A stretch of DNA of 64,000 nucleotides from Bacteroidota bacterium (lineage in GTDB: Bacteria; Bacteroidota; Bacteroidia; B-17B0; Aurantibacillaceae): assembly GCA_029237825.1 (NCBI GenBank), contig JAQZBQ010000002.1, forward strand, positions 434,001-498,000. Reading direction: 5' to 3'. The translations under genes and the position numbers were made by a program. Under the pieces are notes generated by a model. That model searched no databases. It was not told where the DNA came from and worked only from the letters and a program-made list of their open reading frames with translations. Below, piece by piece: positions 24,884-34,166 of the stretch. The stretch's first letter is position 1, and each line of letters begins with the position of its first letter.

Positions 24884-25638
24884 CTTATCCTTTCTGTAAG
24901 GGTATAAAGTAAGAAGGTAGTGCTGATTAAAGATACAATCGGTGTAATTTCAGCAACTAAAGTACGGGCAAAACGGTATCGCGGTTCAACATAAATGATA
25001 TCATGCGCCAGTACAACCGTATTTCCAACAGCAATTCCCTCAATTTTAGAAAGATCCATCAGATACACTTTAGGAGGTTGATTTTCCTGGTTTCGGATTA
25101 ATTTTACTTTATACGCTTTGCCGTCATCCGAAATGCCGCCTGTTAAAGCAAGCGCTTCAATTACAGTAGTGTTGTTATTCACAAGATTTAAAACTTTTGC
25201 AGCACCGCCATTACCAGGAAATACGATCACCCTCTTATTCGTAATTGTAAGGTATACAAAGGGTTTTACATAATAGTCGGCGTAAATTTGCTCAAGGTAT
25301 TCGGTAGCCTCACGTACGCTTAAACCGGCTAATTTTACGCGACCCACCAATGGAAGTTTTGCAGTTCCATCCCTGGTGACCACATAATCGATATCAATAA
25401 AACGAGCGTTTTGTGCAGTATTAGCTAAATCCACAATTTTAAAACCATCATTTGAAAATATTCGAACGTTGATGATATCGTTGAAATCTATCTTATAATC
25501 CTGTTTGGATAAAGAATCTACAATTTTATCATAAGTATAATCCTTTGGAGTTTTCAGCATTAAATTTGGTCGAAGAAGTTTACAGGAAGAAAACCCCAAC
25601 AATACCAAAAGAAAAGAGAAATATTTTAAAAAACGCAT
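24880..25638 (-). CDS. Wza-type polysaccharide export outer-membrane lipoprotein (OPX)
   Basis: The 252-residue protein has a lipoprotein signal with lipobox LGFSSC (Cys19), a polysaccharide-export domain (about 50-140, containing the KLPLVGRVKLAGLSVREA block), an SLBB-like region and a hydrophobic C-terminal segment. With the Wzc-type kinase it forms the trans-envelope export path. It is the first gene of the operon and has its own promoter (25657-25686). Operon members follow with 4-, 10-, 1- and 4-base overlaps. Confidence 0.94.
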   Translation of the reverse strand: MRFLKYFSFLLVLLGFSSCKLLRPNLMLKTPKDYTYDKIVDSLSKQDYKIDFNDIINVRIFSNDGFKIVDLANTAQNARFIDIDYVVTRDGTAKLPLVGRVKLAGLSVREATEYLEQIYADYYVKPFVYLTITNKRVIVFPGNGGAAKVLNLVNNNTTVIEALALTGGISDDGKAYKVKLIRNQENQPPKVYLMDLSKIEGIAVGNTVVLAHDIIYVEPRYRFARTLVAEITPIVSLISTTFLLYTLTERIR

Positions 25639-25656
25639 ATAAATGAATTATACGAA

Positions 25657-25686
25657 CAAAGTTAAGATTTATCCACTAATTACAAA
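25657..25686 (-). promoter_or_regulatory. Promoter of the exopolysaccharide operon (-33 TTTG, -7 TAACTTTG)
   Basis: On the minus strand TTTG (25683-25686) is followed after 18 bases by TAACTTTG (25657-25664). Both match the Bacteroidota sigma-70 type. The predicted leader is about 13 bases before the ATG at 25638, just after the glycosyltransferase gene ends. Confidence 0.6.
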
Positions 25687-25687
25687 A

Positions 25688-26869
25688 TCAGGCGCATTTT
25701 AACAGGTGATGGTATAATTGCCTCATGTCTTCCACAAGGCGTCCGAATCCAAAATTGGAAAGTGCCCATTTCTCACCTTTCTGAGCAACCTCGCTTCGAA
25801 ATATTTGCTGAATACAAGTCGTTAAAAGATTATCAAAGAATGCATTTTTGTCATTGACATTTGATAACAGGCCACACTCCGGGTGAAGGATATCTTCGAT
25901 ACCACCCACGTTGGTAGCAACTACGTATTTTCCAGCAGCCTGGGCTTCAATAATACTCACCGGTGTCCCTTCATTTAATGACGTTAGTGTAATAACGTCT
26001 AAACCATGCAAAGCCCATTCTACATTTGTGATCCATGACGTAAAAATAACATCCACCGCTTCAGCGGGGTTATCCGACCATGTAACACCATTTTTTTTAC
26101 AGGATTCAATGATGGAATCCTTTGTGTCGCCGTCGCCTATGATAAATCCCTTAAAATTTTTAATTCCATGTTGTTTCAGGAAAGCGATCGCTTCAATAAA
26201 AAGACTGTGGTTTTTTATTGGAGCAAGCCTGCCAATGATTCCTATGGCAATCTGTTCTGGCTCCAGCCTGTATTTGAATCTGAATTCTTCACGGTTTTTT
26301 TCTTTATTCGTCGTGAACTTTTCCAGATTAAAACCTAATGGAACGACATGAATTTTTTCTTTTGGAGCAATATTAAAAATTTCTGAAAGTTCATGTTTTT
26401 GTTTATTGCTGATTGCAATGACCGCAGTTGAGTGTTTAGCGAGGTATCGCTCAATAGTTATGTAAAAAGCAGTTTTTAGTTTACCAAAATAAGAATGAAA
26501 CACGTGGCCATGAAAAGTATGAACTATAACAGGAACCTTACAATGAATAGCAGCTAAACGGCCAATTGCACCAGCCTTCGAAGCATGCGTATGAACAATA
26601 TCCGGTTTGAACTCTTTGATGAGATTTTTTATTTCTTTATAAGCCCTGAAATCAGAAGATACATTTACTTCGCGTTGAAACTGATTTAAAACCAAAGGCT
26701 TAAGCCCCAGGCTTTCGGGTATGTAAAGCGAACTATCTTCCCCTTCTTCTTCCGGTCCGCCCACTAATAACGTTTCATATTCGGGGGCAAGGTATTTTGA
26801 AAGGTAACTGACGTTGTATGTTATTCCGCCAATGTTGAAGCGGTTGATGATTCTTAGAACTTTAGGCAA
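25688..26869 (-). CDS. GT4-family glycosyltransferase
   Basis: The 393-residue two-domain GT-B enzyme has the N-terminal Gly-rich region NIGGITYNV, HTHASKAGAIGRLAA in the acceptor half, GIIGRLAPIKNH at the donor hinge, and the donor motif LNEGTPVSIIEAQAAGKYVVATNVGG with the paired acidic residues E..E. Such enzymes add a sugar to a lipid-linked or polysaccharide acceptor from a nucleotide donor. It follows Mpl by 4 bases and precedes the export operon promoter, so it may be transcribed with Mpl while serving the polysaccharide pathway. Confidence 0.93.
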   Translation of the reverse strand: MPKVLRIINRFNIGGITYNVSYLSKYLAPEYETLLVGGPEEEGEDSSLYIPESLGLKPLVLNQFQREVNVSSDFRAYKEIKNLIKEFKPDIVHTHASKAGAIGRLAAIHCKVPVIVHTFHGHVFHSYFGKLKTAFYITIERYLAKHSTAVIAISNKQKHELSEIFNIAPKEKIHVVPLGFNLEKFTTNKEKNREEFRFKYRLEPEQIAIGIIGRLAPIKNHSLFIEAIAFLKQHGIKNFKGFIIGDGDTKDSIIESCKKNGVTWSDNPAEAVDVIFTSWITNVEWALHGLDVITLTSLNEGTPVSIIEAQAAGKYVVATNVGGIEDILHPECGLLSNVNDKNAFFDNLLTTCIQQIFRSEVAQKGEKWALSNFGFGRLVEDMRQLYHHLLKCA

Positions 26870-26873
26870 AACA

Positions 26874-28241
26874 TTAATTTAGGTTTAATTCCATTGAAAG
26901 CGTGTTAAAGTCTATGCAGTCGAAATTTCCTGAACTCATCATCAATAAAACATGATTCCGGAGTGATTTTGACTTGAGATAATTTATAAGTGCAGTACTG
27001 TCCGTAAATATTTTTAAATCATTCCGGTTAAAATATTTTGAGATTTGCGTTTCTGTAATCGGTTTTAATTTTTTGTGTGCAATTGTTTGAGGATTAAAGT
27101 AAACGATTGCTTCATCCGCATCATTCATCGCACCGTTATATTCTGAAAGGAAGTTTTCGTTCAAGCTGCTAAAGGTATGCAACTCCATACACGCAATTAT
27201 GGTACGATTATTAAATTGCTGTTTAGTTGCCTGGGTAGTTGCTTTAAGTTTAGAGGGGGAATGGGCAAAGTCTTTATAAAAAGCAAAATTATCAGTTTTA
27301 GCTACCAACTCTAAACGTTTTGCAGCGCCTTTAAAGGTTTGAATCGCATCGTAAAATTGCGCGTCGCTTAGCCCTAAGGTGTTACAAACTAATCGGGCGC
27401 CGTTTAAATTCATCAGATTATGGTTCCCGAAAATCTGAAGTGGGATTTCTTGCCCTTTTTCTATCAGGTATGTAGTACCGTTTTGTATATGGTGTGTTGG
27501 AATAGAATAGGGTAATTTCTTGAGTTTATTTTTGATTCCGCTATGCCCGGCTATCTGTTTAAGGTCCTTGTCTTCTTCACAGAATATCAGAGTACCGTTT
27601 GGTTCTATTAAATCAATAAATTGTTCGAACTGATTTATGTAAATTTCAAATGTTGGGAAAACGTTAATGTGATCCCACGCAATGCCACTGAGAACTGCAA
27701 TATGTGGACGATACAAATGAAACTTTGGCCTGCGATCAATAGGGGAGGCGAGGTATTCGTCACCTTCCAGGACCGCGATGGGCGCATCATTTGTTAATTT
27801 TACCATTGTATTAAATCCTTCCAATTGCGCTCCAACAAGATAGTCGGCATCCAAATGGTGAAAATTTAATACATGCAGAATCATTGCCGTTATGGTGGTT
27901 TTACCATGGCTTCCTCCTACCACAACACGGGTTTTGTTTTTTGTAGCCTCAAAAATGTACTCGGGATAGGAATACACTTTTAAACCTAATTCTTTAGCTC
28001 TTATTAATTCAGGATTGTCTTCTCGCGCATGCATTCCCAAGATAACAGCGTCAATTTCAGACGTTATTTTTGATGGAAACCATCCTATCTCTGGGGGAAG
28101 AATACCAGCTTTTTGTAGGCGTGATTTCGAAGGTTCATTAATCTCATCGTCGCTTCCACTAACCGTAAATCCTTTTTCATGCAGCGCCAATGCCATGTTA
28201 TGCATCGCGCTTCCCCCAATTGCTATTAAATGAACCCTCAT
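26874..28241 (-). CDS. mpl: Mpl, murein tripeptide ligase
   Basis: The 455-residue Mur-ligase-fold enzyme has an N-terminal Rossmann part (IGGSAMHNMALAL), an ATP-binding loop GGSHGKTTITAM (about 112-123), central motifs and a C-terminal domain. The spacing and the AREDNPEL/SYPEYIFE region resemble Mpl more than MurC. Mpl attaches the recovered tripeptide L-Ala-D-Glu-meso-Dap to UDP-MurNAc in wall recycling, which fits a lytic transglycosylase encoded in the same region. It is followed by the GT4 gene after 4 bases. Confidence 0.9.
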   Translation of the reverse strand: MRVHLIAIGGSAMHNMALALHEKGFTVSGSDDEINEPSKSRLQKAGILPPEIGWFPSKITSEIDAVILGMHAREDNPELIRAKELGLKVYSYPEYIFEATKNKTRVVVGGSHGKTTITAMILHVLNFHHLDADYLVGAQLEGFNTMVKLTNDAPIAVLEGDEYLASPIDRRPKFHLYRPHIAVLSGIAWDHINVFPTFEIYINQFEQFIDLIEPNGTLIFCEEDKDLKQIAGHSGIKNKLKKLPYSIPTHHIQNGTTYLIEKGQEIPLQIFGNHNLMNLNGARLVCNTLGLSDAQFYDAIQTFKGAAKRLELVAKTDNFAFYKDFAHSPSKLKATTQATKQQFNNRTIIACMELHTFSSLNENFLSEYNGAMNDADEAIVYFNPQTIAHKKLKPITETQISKYFNRNDLKIFTDSTALINYLKSKSLRNHVLLMMSSGNFDCIDFNTLSMELNLN

Positions 28242-28280
28242 TCTTTCTGATTATATTACGAAGTAAGCTTTTAAAAACTA

Positions 28281-28309
28281 AAAATGCAGGCATTTGTAGC
28301 CTGCATTTT
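28281..28309 (-). terminator. Intrinsic terminator of the desaturase gene
   Basis: The arms AAAATGCAGGC (28281-28291) and GCCTGCATTTT (28299-28309) form an 11-bp stem with a 7-base loop, 20 bases after the desaturase stop. A T-rich tract follows on the minus strand. It separates the desaturase from the Mpl transcription unit. Confidence 0.75.
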
Positions 28310-28329
28310 AAACAATGATTTGTTAAGTA

Positions 28330-29430
28330 TTATGCCATTGCTGGGTTAGGTTTACCTAATGCATAAAGCAATTTCGCATGAGCCGCTATGGCTCCAACAA
28401 AAGTTTTTTTAGAATAGTATGGTAAATTGAATTCTTTCGCGGTTTGCTGAATGATGGGTGCAATTTTTTTATAATGCACATGGCAGATATTAGGGAATAA
28501 ATGATGCTCTACCTGGAAATTTAATCCCCCTACAAACCAGGAAAAAGCCCAGCTTTTTTGAGCAAAATTTGTGGTGGTTTTTAACTGGTGCGAGGCCCAG
28601 TCATCCTGCATATTTCCTGTAGAGTCTGGAAGAGGAAATTCTGTAAGGTCTACAACATGCGCCGGTTGAAATATTAAAGCAAGAATTAAACCGCAGGTAA
28701 AATGCATAATCGACCAACCAATTAATATCTGATACCATGGATTTTCCATCACAAGTAACGGCAGTGCAAGACTATAACCTAAATAAAAGATTTTGTTTAA
28801 AATCAGAAGAAACAATTGCTTTTTAAAGGTTGTTTTCTTTGTTGCCAATAAGCCTTTTCTGTTATATCGTGCCAATTGTTGAAAATCCTTGGTCGTTGCC
28901 CACATAATGGTCATTAACCCATAAAAGAACCACGCGTATAAATATTGGTACTTGTGAATTTTTTTATAATCAGCATGTGGGTCAAAACGCATAAACCCGG
29001 GAGGCGCGATATCCTCATCATGCTCGTGAATATTGGTATAGGTATGGTGAAGTACATTATGCTGTAGTTGCCAGTTAATGGAACTTCCACCAATGAAATT
29101 CATACTGCGGCACATAAGGGCATTGATTTTAGCATTTCTGGAATAAGACCCATGGTTTGCGTCGTGCATGATCGATAATCCAATGCCACTCATCCCAAAT
29201 CCCATAACCACACATAAGAACGATTGTAACCAGAGATTGTCGAAGACGTTGAAAATCAGAAGGATAAATGGAGTAAAGTAGAGGGTAAACATGAATATAG
29301 ACTTTATAACCATTTGGGCGTTTCCGTAACGCGAGAGGTTATTTTCCTTGAAGTAATCGTCTACTCTTTTTTTTGCTGTTAAATAGAAGGAACGGTTGGC
29401 ATTGTTAAAGCGAATTGTTTGTGTACTCAT
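28330..29430 (-). CDS. Membrane fatty-acid (acyl-CoA/lipid) desaturase
   Basis: The 366-residue membrane protein has the three His boxes of this di-iron family: HDANH (89-93), HNVLHH (124-129) and QVEHH near the C-terminus. The QxxHH form of the third box is typical of front-end and linoleoyl-CoA-type desaturases; regiospecificity cannot be read further. Four hydrophobic stretches place the boxes on the cytoplasmic side. It is a single gene with its own promoter (29462-29469) and terminator (28281-28309), as expected for a membrane-fluidity gene under separate control. Confidence 0.93.
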   Translation of the reverse strand: MSTQTIRFNNANRSFYLTAKKRVDDYFKENNLSRYGNAQMVIKSIFMFTLYFTPFILLIFNVFDNLWLQSFLCVVMGFGMSGIGLSIMHDANHGSYSRNAKINALMCRSMNFIGGSSINWQLQHNVLHHTYTNIHEHDEDIAPPGFMRFDPHADYKKIHKYQYLYAWFFYGLMTIMWATTKDFQQLARYNRKGLLATKKTTFKKQLFLLILNKIFYLGYSLALPLLVMENPWYQILIGWSIMHFTCGLILALIFQPAHVVDLTEFPLPDSTGNMQDDWASHQLKTTTNFAQKSWAFSWFVGGLNFQVEHHLFPNICHVHYKKIAPIIQQTAKEFNLPYYSKKTFVGAIAAHAKLLYALGKPNPAMA

Positions 29431-29461
29431 TATTCAATTAAGGTAATAGGGTGTTAAATAC

Positions 29462-29469
29462 CAAAGATA
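29462..29469 (-). promoter_or_regulatory. -7 promoter element of the desaturase gene
   Basis: The minus strand reads TATCTTTG, an exact TAnnTTTG, 32 bases before the ATG at 29430. A TTG at 29490-29492 (minus strand), 20 bases further upstream, could serve as -33. Confidence 0.55.
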
Positions 29470-29573
29470 AAACTTTAAAACCCAAAAATCAAGAGGCCGA
29501 CGCATGCATAATTCAACAATGTTATGTTGCAAAGGCATTGTTTAGATAAACCATGAAGTTTTTGGGATAGATT

Positions 29574-30704
29574 CTATTTATAAAGCGATAAAATAAAACT
29601 TACAAGACTTTCAACTTCCTCTTTTTGGCTTTTTTTACCAAGTGAGAAACGGATAGAATTCGACGCGTCTAAGTTATCGAGGCCCATACTTTTTAAAACG
29701 TGTGAAGGTTCGGGCGTTGCGGAGGTACAGGCCGAACCTAAGGCCACGGCATATTGGTGTTTTAGGTGAGAATATACATGGTCGCCGTTAGTTAAAGGCG
29801 GCAAATACAGGTTAGATGTATTATAAAGTCTGTACCGCGTTGACCCGTTAATTCTTAAACCTGGTATTTCTAAAAGTTGATGTTCGATATAACCACGCAG
29901 TTTGGATATTCTGGTATTATCCTCCCAAAATTCATCACTTGCTATATCGCAGGCTTTTCCTAATCCAACAATTCCGGGTACATTTAACGTGCCGCTTCGT
30001 TTAGCGTTTTCGTGACCGCCCCCGTGAAAAAGAGGAATCAGATTGACACGTGGATTTTTTCTTCGTATAAAAAGGGCACCAGCACCCTTTGGTCCATATA
30101 GCTTGTGCGAGGAAACACAGCAAACATCAATGCCGGTTTCATTAACATCCAAAGGAAGTTTTCCTGCCATCTGAGTGGTATCGCTAAAAAAAATCGCGCC
30201 GGCAGCATGAGTAAATTCAGAAATTTTTTCCAAATCCTGTAATACGCCGGTCTCGTTATTGGCAGCCATTACAGCTACCAGAATGGTTTTGTCGGTAAGG
30301 ACAGATTTCAGTTCATCCAAATCAATCCGCCCTTCCTGATCGACACCTAAAAAAGTTACCTCGGCACCTCTTTCCTGTAGAAAAGCACAAGTATCAAGCA
30401 CAGCCTTGTGTTCGGTAACACACGTGATAATATGATTTCCTTTACTTTTGTAAGCGTAATAAATTCCTTTCAAAGCCAAATTTATGGATTCAGTAGCACC
30501 AGAGGTAAAAATAATTTCCGAAGCTTCAGCGCCAATAAAATCGGCTACTTGTTTCCGTGCTTTTTCAACAGCGCCTTGCGCGTGCCATCCAAAGGCATGG
30601 GTGCTGCTGGATGCATTTCCGAAATGTTCGGAAAAAAATGGTAACATTTCTTCCAATACACGATTATCAACGGGGGTTGTAGAATTGTAATCGAAATAAA
30701 CCAT
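29574..30704 (-). CDS. Cysteine desulfurase (NifS/IscS class)
   Basis: The 376-residue PLP enzyme releases sulfur from cysteine for Fe-S clusters or thio-modification. The PLP lysine is Lys201 in SSHKLYGPKG and the persulfide cysteine is Cys326 in GSACTSATPEPSH, within the flexible loop characteristic of group I enzymes. The N-terminal DYNSTTPVD and TSGATESIN motifs are standard. Its ATG overlaps the thiolase stop codon (TAATG), so it is translationally coupled to a thiolase, with no scaffold gene such as iscU nearby. Confidence 0.95.
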   Translation of the reverse strand: MVYFDYNSTTPVDNRVLEEMLPFFSEHFGNASSSTHAFGWHAQGAVEKARKQVADFIGAEASEIIFTSGATESINLALKGIYYAYKSKGNHIITCVTEHKAVLDTCAFLQERGAEVTFLGVDQEGRIDLDELKSVLTDKTILVAVMAANNETGVLQDLEKISEFTHAAGAIFFSDTTQMAGKLPLDVNETGIDVCCVSSHKLYGPKGAGALFIRRKNPRVNLIPLFHGGGHENAKRSGTLNVPGIVGLGKACDIASDEFWEDNTRISKLRGYIEHQLLEIPGLRINGSTRYRLYNTSNLYLPPLTNGDHVYSHLKHQYAVALGSACTSATPEPSHVLKSMGLDNLDASNSIRFSLGKKSQKEEVESLVSFILSLYK

Positions 30705-31909
30705 TAAGCTTTTTCAATAATCGCGGCATATCCCTGCCCAACTCCAATACACATGGTTACCAACGCATATTTTTTATTTTGCAGGTTTAGTTCAATAGCA
30801 GCAGAATTGATAATTCTTGCACCGCTCATTCCTAAGGGATGACCTAAAGCAATTGCTCCTCCATTTGGATTGATTCTAGGATCTTTATCATCAAGCCCCC
30901 ACTGGCGTATGCATCCCAAAGCCTGAGCTGCAAATGCCTCGTTCAGTTCGATCAGGTCAATATCTTTCCAAGTAAGTCCCGCTTTTGCCAAAGCAAGTTT
31001 CGCTGCCTCCACAGGCCCTAATCCCATGATACGCGGTTCAACCCCGGTTACTGCACTGCTTACAATTCTCACGAGTGGTTTTAGATTATAAGATTTAATC
31101 GCATGCTCACTGGCCAGTAAAATAGCAGCGGCACCATCATTTAATCCTGAAGCATTTCCTGCAGTCACCGTTCCGTCTTTGCGAAACGAAGGTTTTAATT
31201 TCTGGAGCCCTTCCAAGTTGGTTCCGGGTTTCGCGAATTCATCGGTTTTAAAAACAAGCGGGTCGCCCTTTTTCTGAGGAATTTCAACGGGCACTATTTC
31301 TTTTTCGAATCTACCAGCAGCAATAGCCTTGGCAGCTTTTTGCTGGCTCCATAAGGCGAAGGTATCCTGATCTTCACGACTAATTTTATGCATTTCAGCA
31401 ACATTTTCAGCGGTTTCACCCATTGCATCTACGCCAAATTTTTCTTTCAATTTAGGATTGATGAATCGCCATCCGAAACTACTGTCAAATAATTGTTGAT
31501 CACGTCCAAAAGCTGAACTGGCTTTACTCATAACCAGAGGTCCACGTGTCATATTTTCTACTCCTGAAGAGATCATTAAATCCGCTTCTCCTAACTGAAT
31601 GTACCGTGCCGCGTCAACTGTCGCACTTAATCCGGATGCACACAACCTATTTACCGTTTGACCGGGTACCGTAATAGGCAAACCCGCCATTAGTGATGCC
31701 ATCCTAGCAACGTTACGATTGTCTTCTCCGGCCTGGTTTGCGCAACCCATAATGACGTCTACTACTTTTGAAAAATCAACGGACGGATTTTTCACCATTA
31801 ATTCTTTTAATACAAGAGTTGCTAAATCATCTGTTCTTACCGTGGATAAAATTCCCCCGAAATTTCCTATGGCGGTTCTTACGCCGTTAATAATGTATGC
31901 TTGTTGCAT
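30704..31909 (-). CDS. Acetyl-CoA C-acyltransferase (thiolase)
   Basis: The 401-residue thiolase has the nucleophile Cys90 in VNRLCASGLSA, the His motif IALGHPLGMSGAR and the second cysteine in CIGVGQGYA. It catalyses thiolytic cleavage of 3-ketoacyl-CoA in beta-oxidation, or the reverse condensation. The substrate chain length is not decided by sequence, though the architecture is that of FadA-type degradative thiolases. It has its own -7 element at 31929-31936 and is coupled to cysteine desulfurase. Confidence 0.95.
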   Translation of the reverse strand: MQQAYIINGVRTAIGNFGGILSTVRTDDLATLVLKELMVKNPSVDFSKVVDVIMGCANQAGEDNRNVARMASLMAGLPITVPGQTVNRLCASGLSATVDAARYIQLGEADLMISSGVENMTRGPLVMSKASSAFGRDQQLFDSSFGWRFINPKLKEKFGVDAMGETAENVAEMHKISREDQDTFALWSQQKAAKAIAAGRFEKEIVPVEIPQKKGDPLVFKTDEFAKPGTNLEGLQKLKPSFRKDGTVTAGNASGLNDGAAAILLASEHAIKSYNLKPLVRIVSSAVTGVEPRIMGLGPVEAAKLALAKAGLTWKDIDLIELNEAFAAQALGCIRQWGLDDKDPRINPNGGAIALGHPLGMSGARIINSAAIELNLQNKKYALVTMCIGVGQGYAAIIEKA

Positions 31910-31928
31910 GAGTAATAGAGTTGAGGTA

Positions 31929-31936
31929 CAAAAGTA
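31929..31936 (-). promoter_or_regulatory. -7 promoter element of the thiolase-cysteine desulfurase unit
   Basis: The minus strand reads TACTTTTG, an exact TAnnTTTG, 20 bases before the ATG at 31909. No good -33 was found. Confidence 0.5.
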
Positions 31937-32055
31937 TTGTTTTTACTAAAACTTACTCATTTAAACAGGCATTTTAATAGTTTTAGGTTTTTTAGCACAC
32001 TAAAGAAGTTGGATTTTCGTTTCTTTGTAGTTGAATCACAATTATTTACTGTTTT

Positions 32056-34071
32056 TTGAAGGGAACATTCGCATATATATTGACTCTTTTGAGCTGTGTC
32101 CTATTTTGTGAGCTAAAAGGACAACTGGCGGCTCCTGATTTGAGATGTGTGTCTGTCACATCTCCAACCAGTGCGGTTTTGTCGTGGATTATTCCGCCTG
32201 ATCCTTCCGGGTTATTTTCAGAATATCAAATCTGGTCGTCTTCAGTTCAAACAGGGCCTTTTGTAAAGATCGGTACAGTGAATGTTTATGCACAAACATC
32301 ATTTACCCAAGTTCCTACGAATGCCGACTTGCAATCCCAGTATTATTATATGACAACGGTGAGTGGAACCACAAGTTCGTTGCCCTCAGATACTTTGCGA
32401 TCAATTTTTGTAAATTTTAGTAATCCCAATGGCGTTGTTAGTTTGAACTGGAATGCCGTTCACACGCCGTTATTACCAAGTTCATCTGTCACATATACAT
32501 TGTCGAGGGAAGCGCCGGCTGGTACCTGGACAGCCATTTATGTAGGGAATAAGCAGAATTATAAAGATACAATTGAAGTTTGTAAGATTTTTTATAATTA
32601 CAAAGTAGAGATTGCAGATAACTCCGGATGTATATCGTTGTCGAATGTAACGGGCGATACCTGTTATAACATACAGGCACCAAATATCATCGTTATTGAT
32701 TCGGTATCTGTAAAGGCTAATGGAGAATCGGTTATCGGCTGGTCACCGTCCTCATCAATGGATGTTACCTCCTACATTATTTATAAATCGTCGGGTGGCT
32801 TTCTTATTCCCATAGATACGGTATTTGGTTATAATAATACCGCATTTACTTTCACATCAACGTCTGCAAATTCCGGTTCTGAGGGATATTGTGTGGCTGC
32901 AGCAGATAGCTGTGGCAATTATAGTATTCCGAGCCTCACTCATAACACGATGTTTTTAAAAGCAACTTATGATTTATGCTCGAGAACAGCTGGCTTATCC
33001 TGGACAGCGTATTCCAATCTGACAAATAATGTGTTAAAATATGATGTCTATTGTTCTGTTGATGGCGCTCTACCTTTTTTAGTCGGTTCTGCGACTGGAA
33101 CAACATTTAACCATACGTCACTTATCCCAGGCTCTAATTATTGCTATACCATACGGGTTTGGAATTCAGATCAGTCAATCAGCGCTAGTTCAAATCAAAC
33201 TTGTCTCACAGCTGGCAGTTTGCCGGGTCCATTGTTTGCGTATATCAACTCGGTGAGCGTCAATGCCAATAAGCAAGTGGAAGTAAGTTTTAGTGTAGAC
33301 ACTACAAATCCGTACAAAGGAACTAATATTTATAAATCAGAAGATCGCATCCATTTTTCCAAAATAGGCTTTGTTGCCTCTACAACAGTTATGCCGATTG
33401 TATACACGGATATTGACGTGAAAACGAGCGAAAAAAACTATTACTATAAAGTGGAGGTTTCTGATGACTGTAATAATCCCGGTGTTTCAAGCGATACTTC
33501 TAAGACAATTGTATTACAGGTTAGCAATGATAATGAAAACGTTTTTCTTAATACGTTAACATGGGATGATTACCAAAAATGGTCGGGTGGAGTAGCTTCT
33601 TATAATATATACCGTGCGGTAAATGGTGTGTTTGACTCATCGCCAGTTGGAAACGTATCCGGGTCGACCAGATCTTTCGTTGATAATGTTCAGGATTACG
33701 TGAGTGAGCAAGGAAAATTTTCATATTTTGTTGAGGCAGTAGAGGGACCCGGCAATATTTACGGATTTAATGATGTGGCAAGGTCAAATGTAGCGGATGC
33801 TTATGTAGAGGTGACTGTTTTTGTACCTAACGCATTTGCTCCCAAGGGACAAAACAATGTATGGCTGCCAATTGCCCAGTATGTGGAAAAGAGTGATTAC
33901 AAAGTGATGGTATTTAACCGTTGGGGGGATAAAGTTTTTGAAACTCAGAGCGATACCGAAGGCTGGACAGGTGATGCTGCCACAGATGAAATATATGTTT
34001 ATGTGATTGAATATAAAAACGCCCGTGGTGAATATATCCAGTTAAAAGGGCACTTAACAGTTATACGGTAA
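32056..34071 (+). CDS. Secreted multi-domain protein with gliding-motility-type (CHU_C) C-terminal domain
   Basis: The 671-residue exported protein uses a TTG start; the frame has a stop at 32032-32034 and no ATG before the signal peptide (residues 1-21). The body contains repeated fibronectin-III-like modules (for example VISWSPSS-, LSWTAYSNLT- and YNIYRAVNGVF-type strands). The final about 85 residues (FVPNAFAPKGQNNVW ... VMVFNRWGDKVFETQ ... GWTGDA) are the CHU_C domain, which directs type IX secretion. Likely surface adhesin or matrix protein; partner unknown. Confidence 0.88.
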   Translation: MKGTFAYILTLLSCVLFCELKGQLAAPDLRCVSVTSPTSAVLSWIIPPDPSGLFSEYQIWSSSVQTGPFVKIGTVNVYAQTSFTQVPTNADLQSQYYYMTTVSGTTSSLPSDTLRSIFVNFSNPNGVVSLNWNAVHTPLLPSSSVTYTLSREAPAGTWTAIYVGNKQNYKDTIEVCKIFYNYKVEIADNSGCISLSNVTGDTCYNIQAPNIIVIDSVSVKANGESVIGWSPSSSMDVTSYIIYKSSGGFLIPIDTVFGYNNTAFTFTSTSANSGSEGYCVAAADSCGNYSIPSLTHNTMFLKATYDLCSRTAGLSWTAYSNLTNNVLKYDVYCSVDGALPFLVGSATGTTFNHTSLIPGSNYCYTIRVWNSDQSISASSNQTCLTAGSLPGPLFAYINSVSVNANKQVEVSFSVDTTNPYKGTNIYKSEDRIHFSKIGFVASTTVMPIVYTDIDVKTSEKNYYYKVEVSDDCNNPGVSSDTSKTIVLQVSNDNENVFLNTLTWDDYQKWSGGVASYNIYRAVNGVFDSSPVGNVSGSTRSFVDNVQDYVSEQGKFSYFVEAVEGPGNIYGFNDVARSNVADAYVEVTVFVPNAFAPKGQNNVWLPIAQYVEKSDYKVMVFNRWGDKVFETQSDTEGWTGDAATDEIYVYVIEYKNARGEYIQLKGHLTVIR

Positions 34072-34144
34072 CTGCCGGGTAATTCTTAGCAATTCACATT
34101 TAATAAGTTTTTACCGGATTCCAATATTGTATTGTATCCTCGTT

Positions 34145-34152
34145 TATTTTTG
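34145..34152 (+). promoter_or_regulatory. -7 promoter element of the VWA protein gene
   Basis: TATTTTTG is an exact TAnnTTTG, 14 bases before the ATG at 34167. The predicted leader would be under 10 bases. Confidence 0.45.
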
Positions 34153-34166
34153 GAATTATATTTCCA

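Noticed and set aside
25911-26351. 146-codon plus-strand ORF inside the glycosyltransferase gene
   Set aside because: Antisense to GT4 donor-domain motifs that are clearly coding.
28281-28309. Hairpin downstream of the desaturase considered as a small RNA gene
   Set aside because: Simple stem with a T-rich tract immediately after a stop codon, best explained as a terminator.
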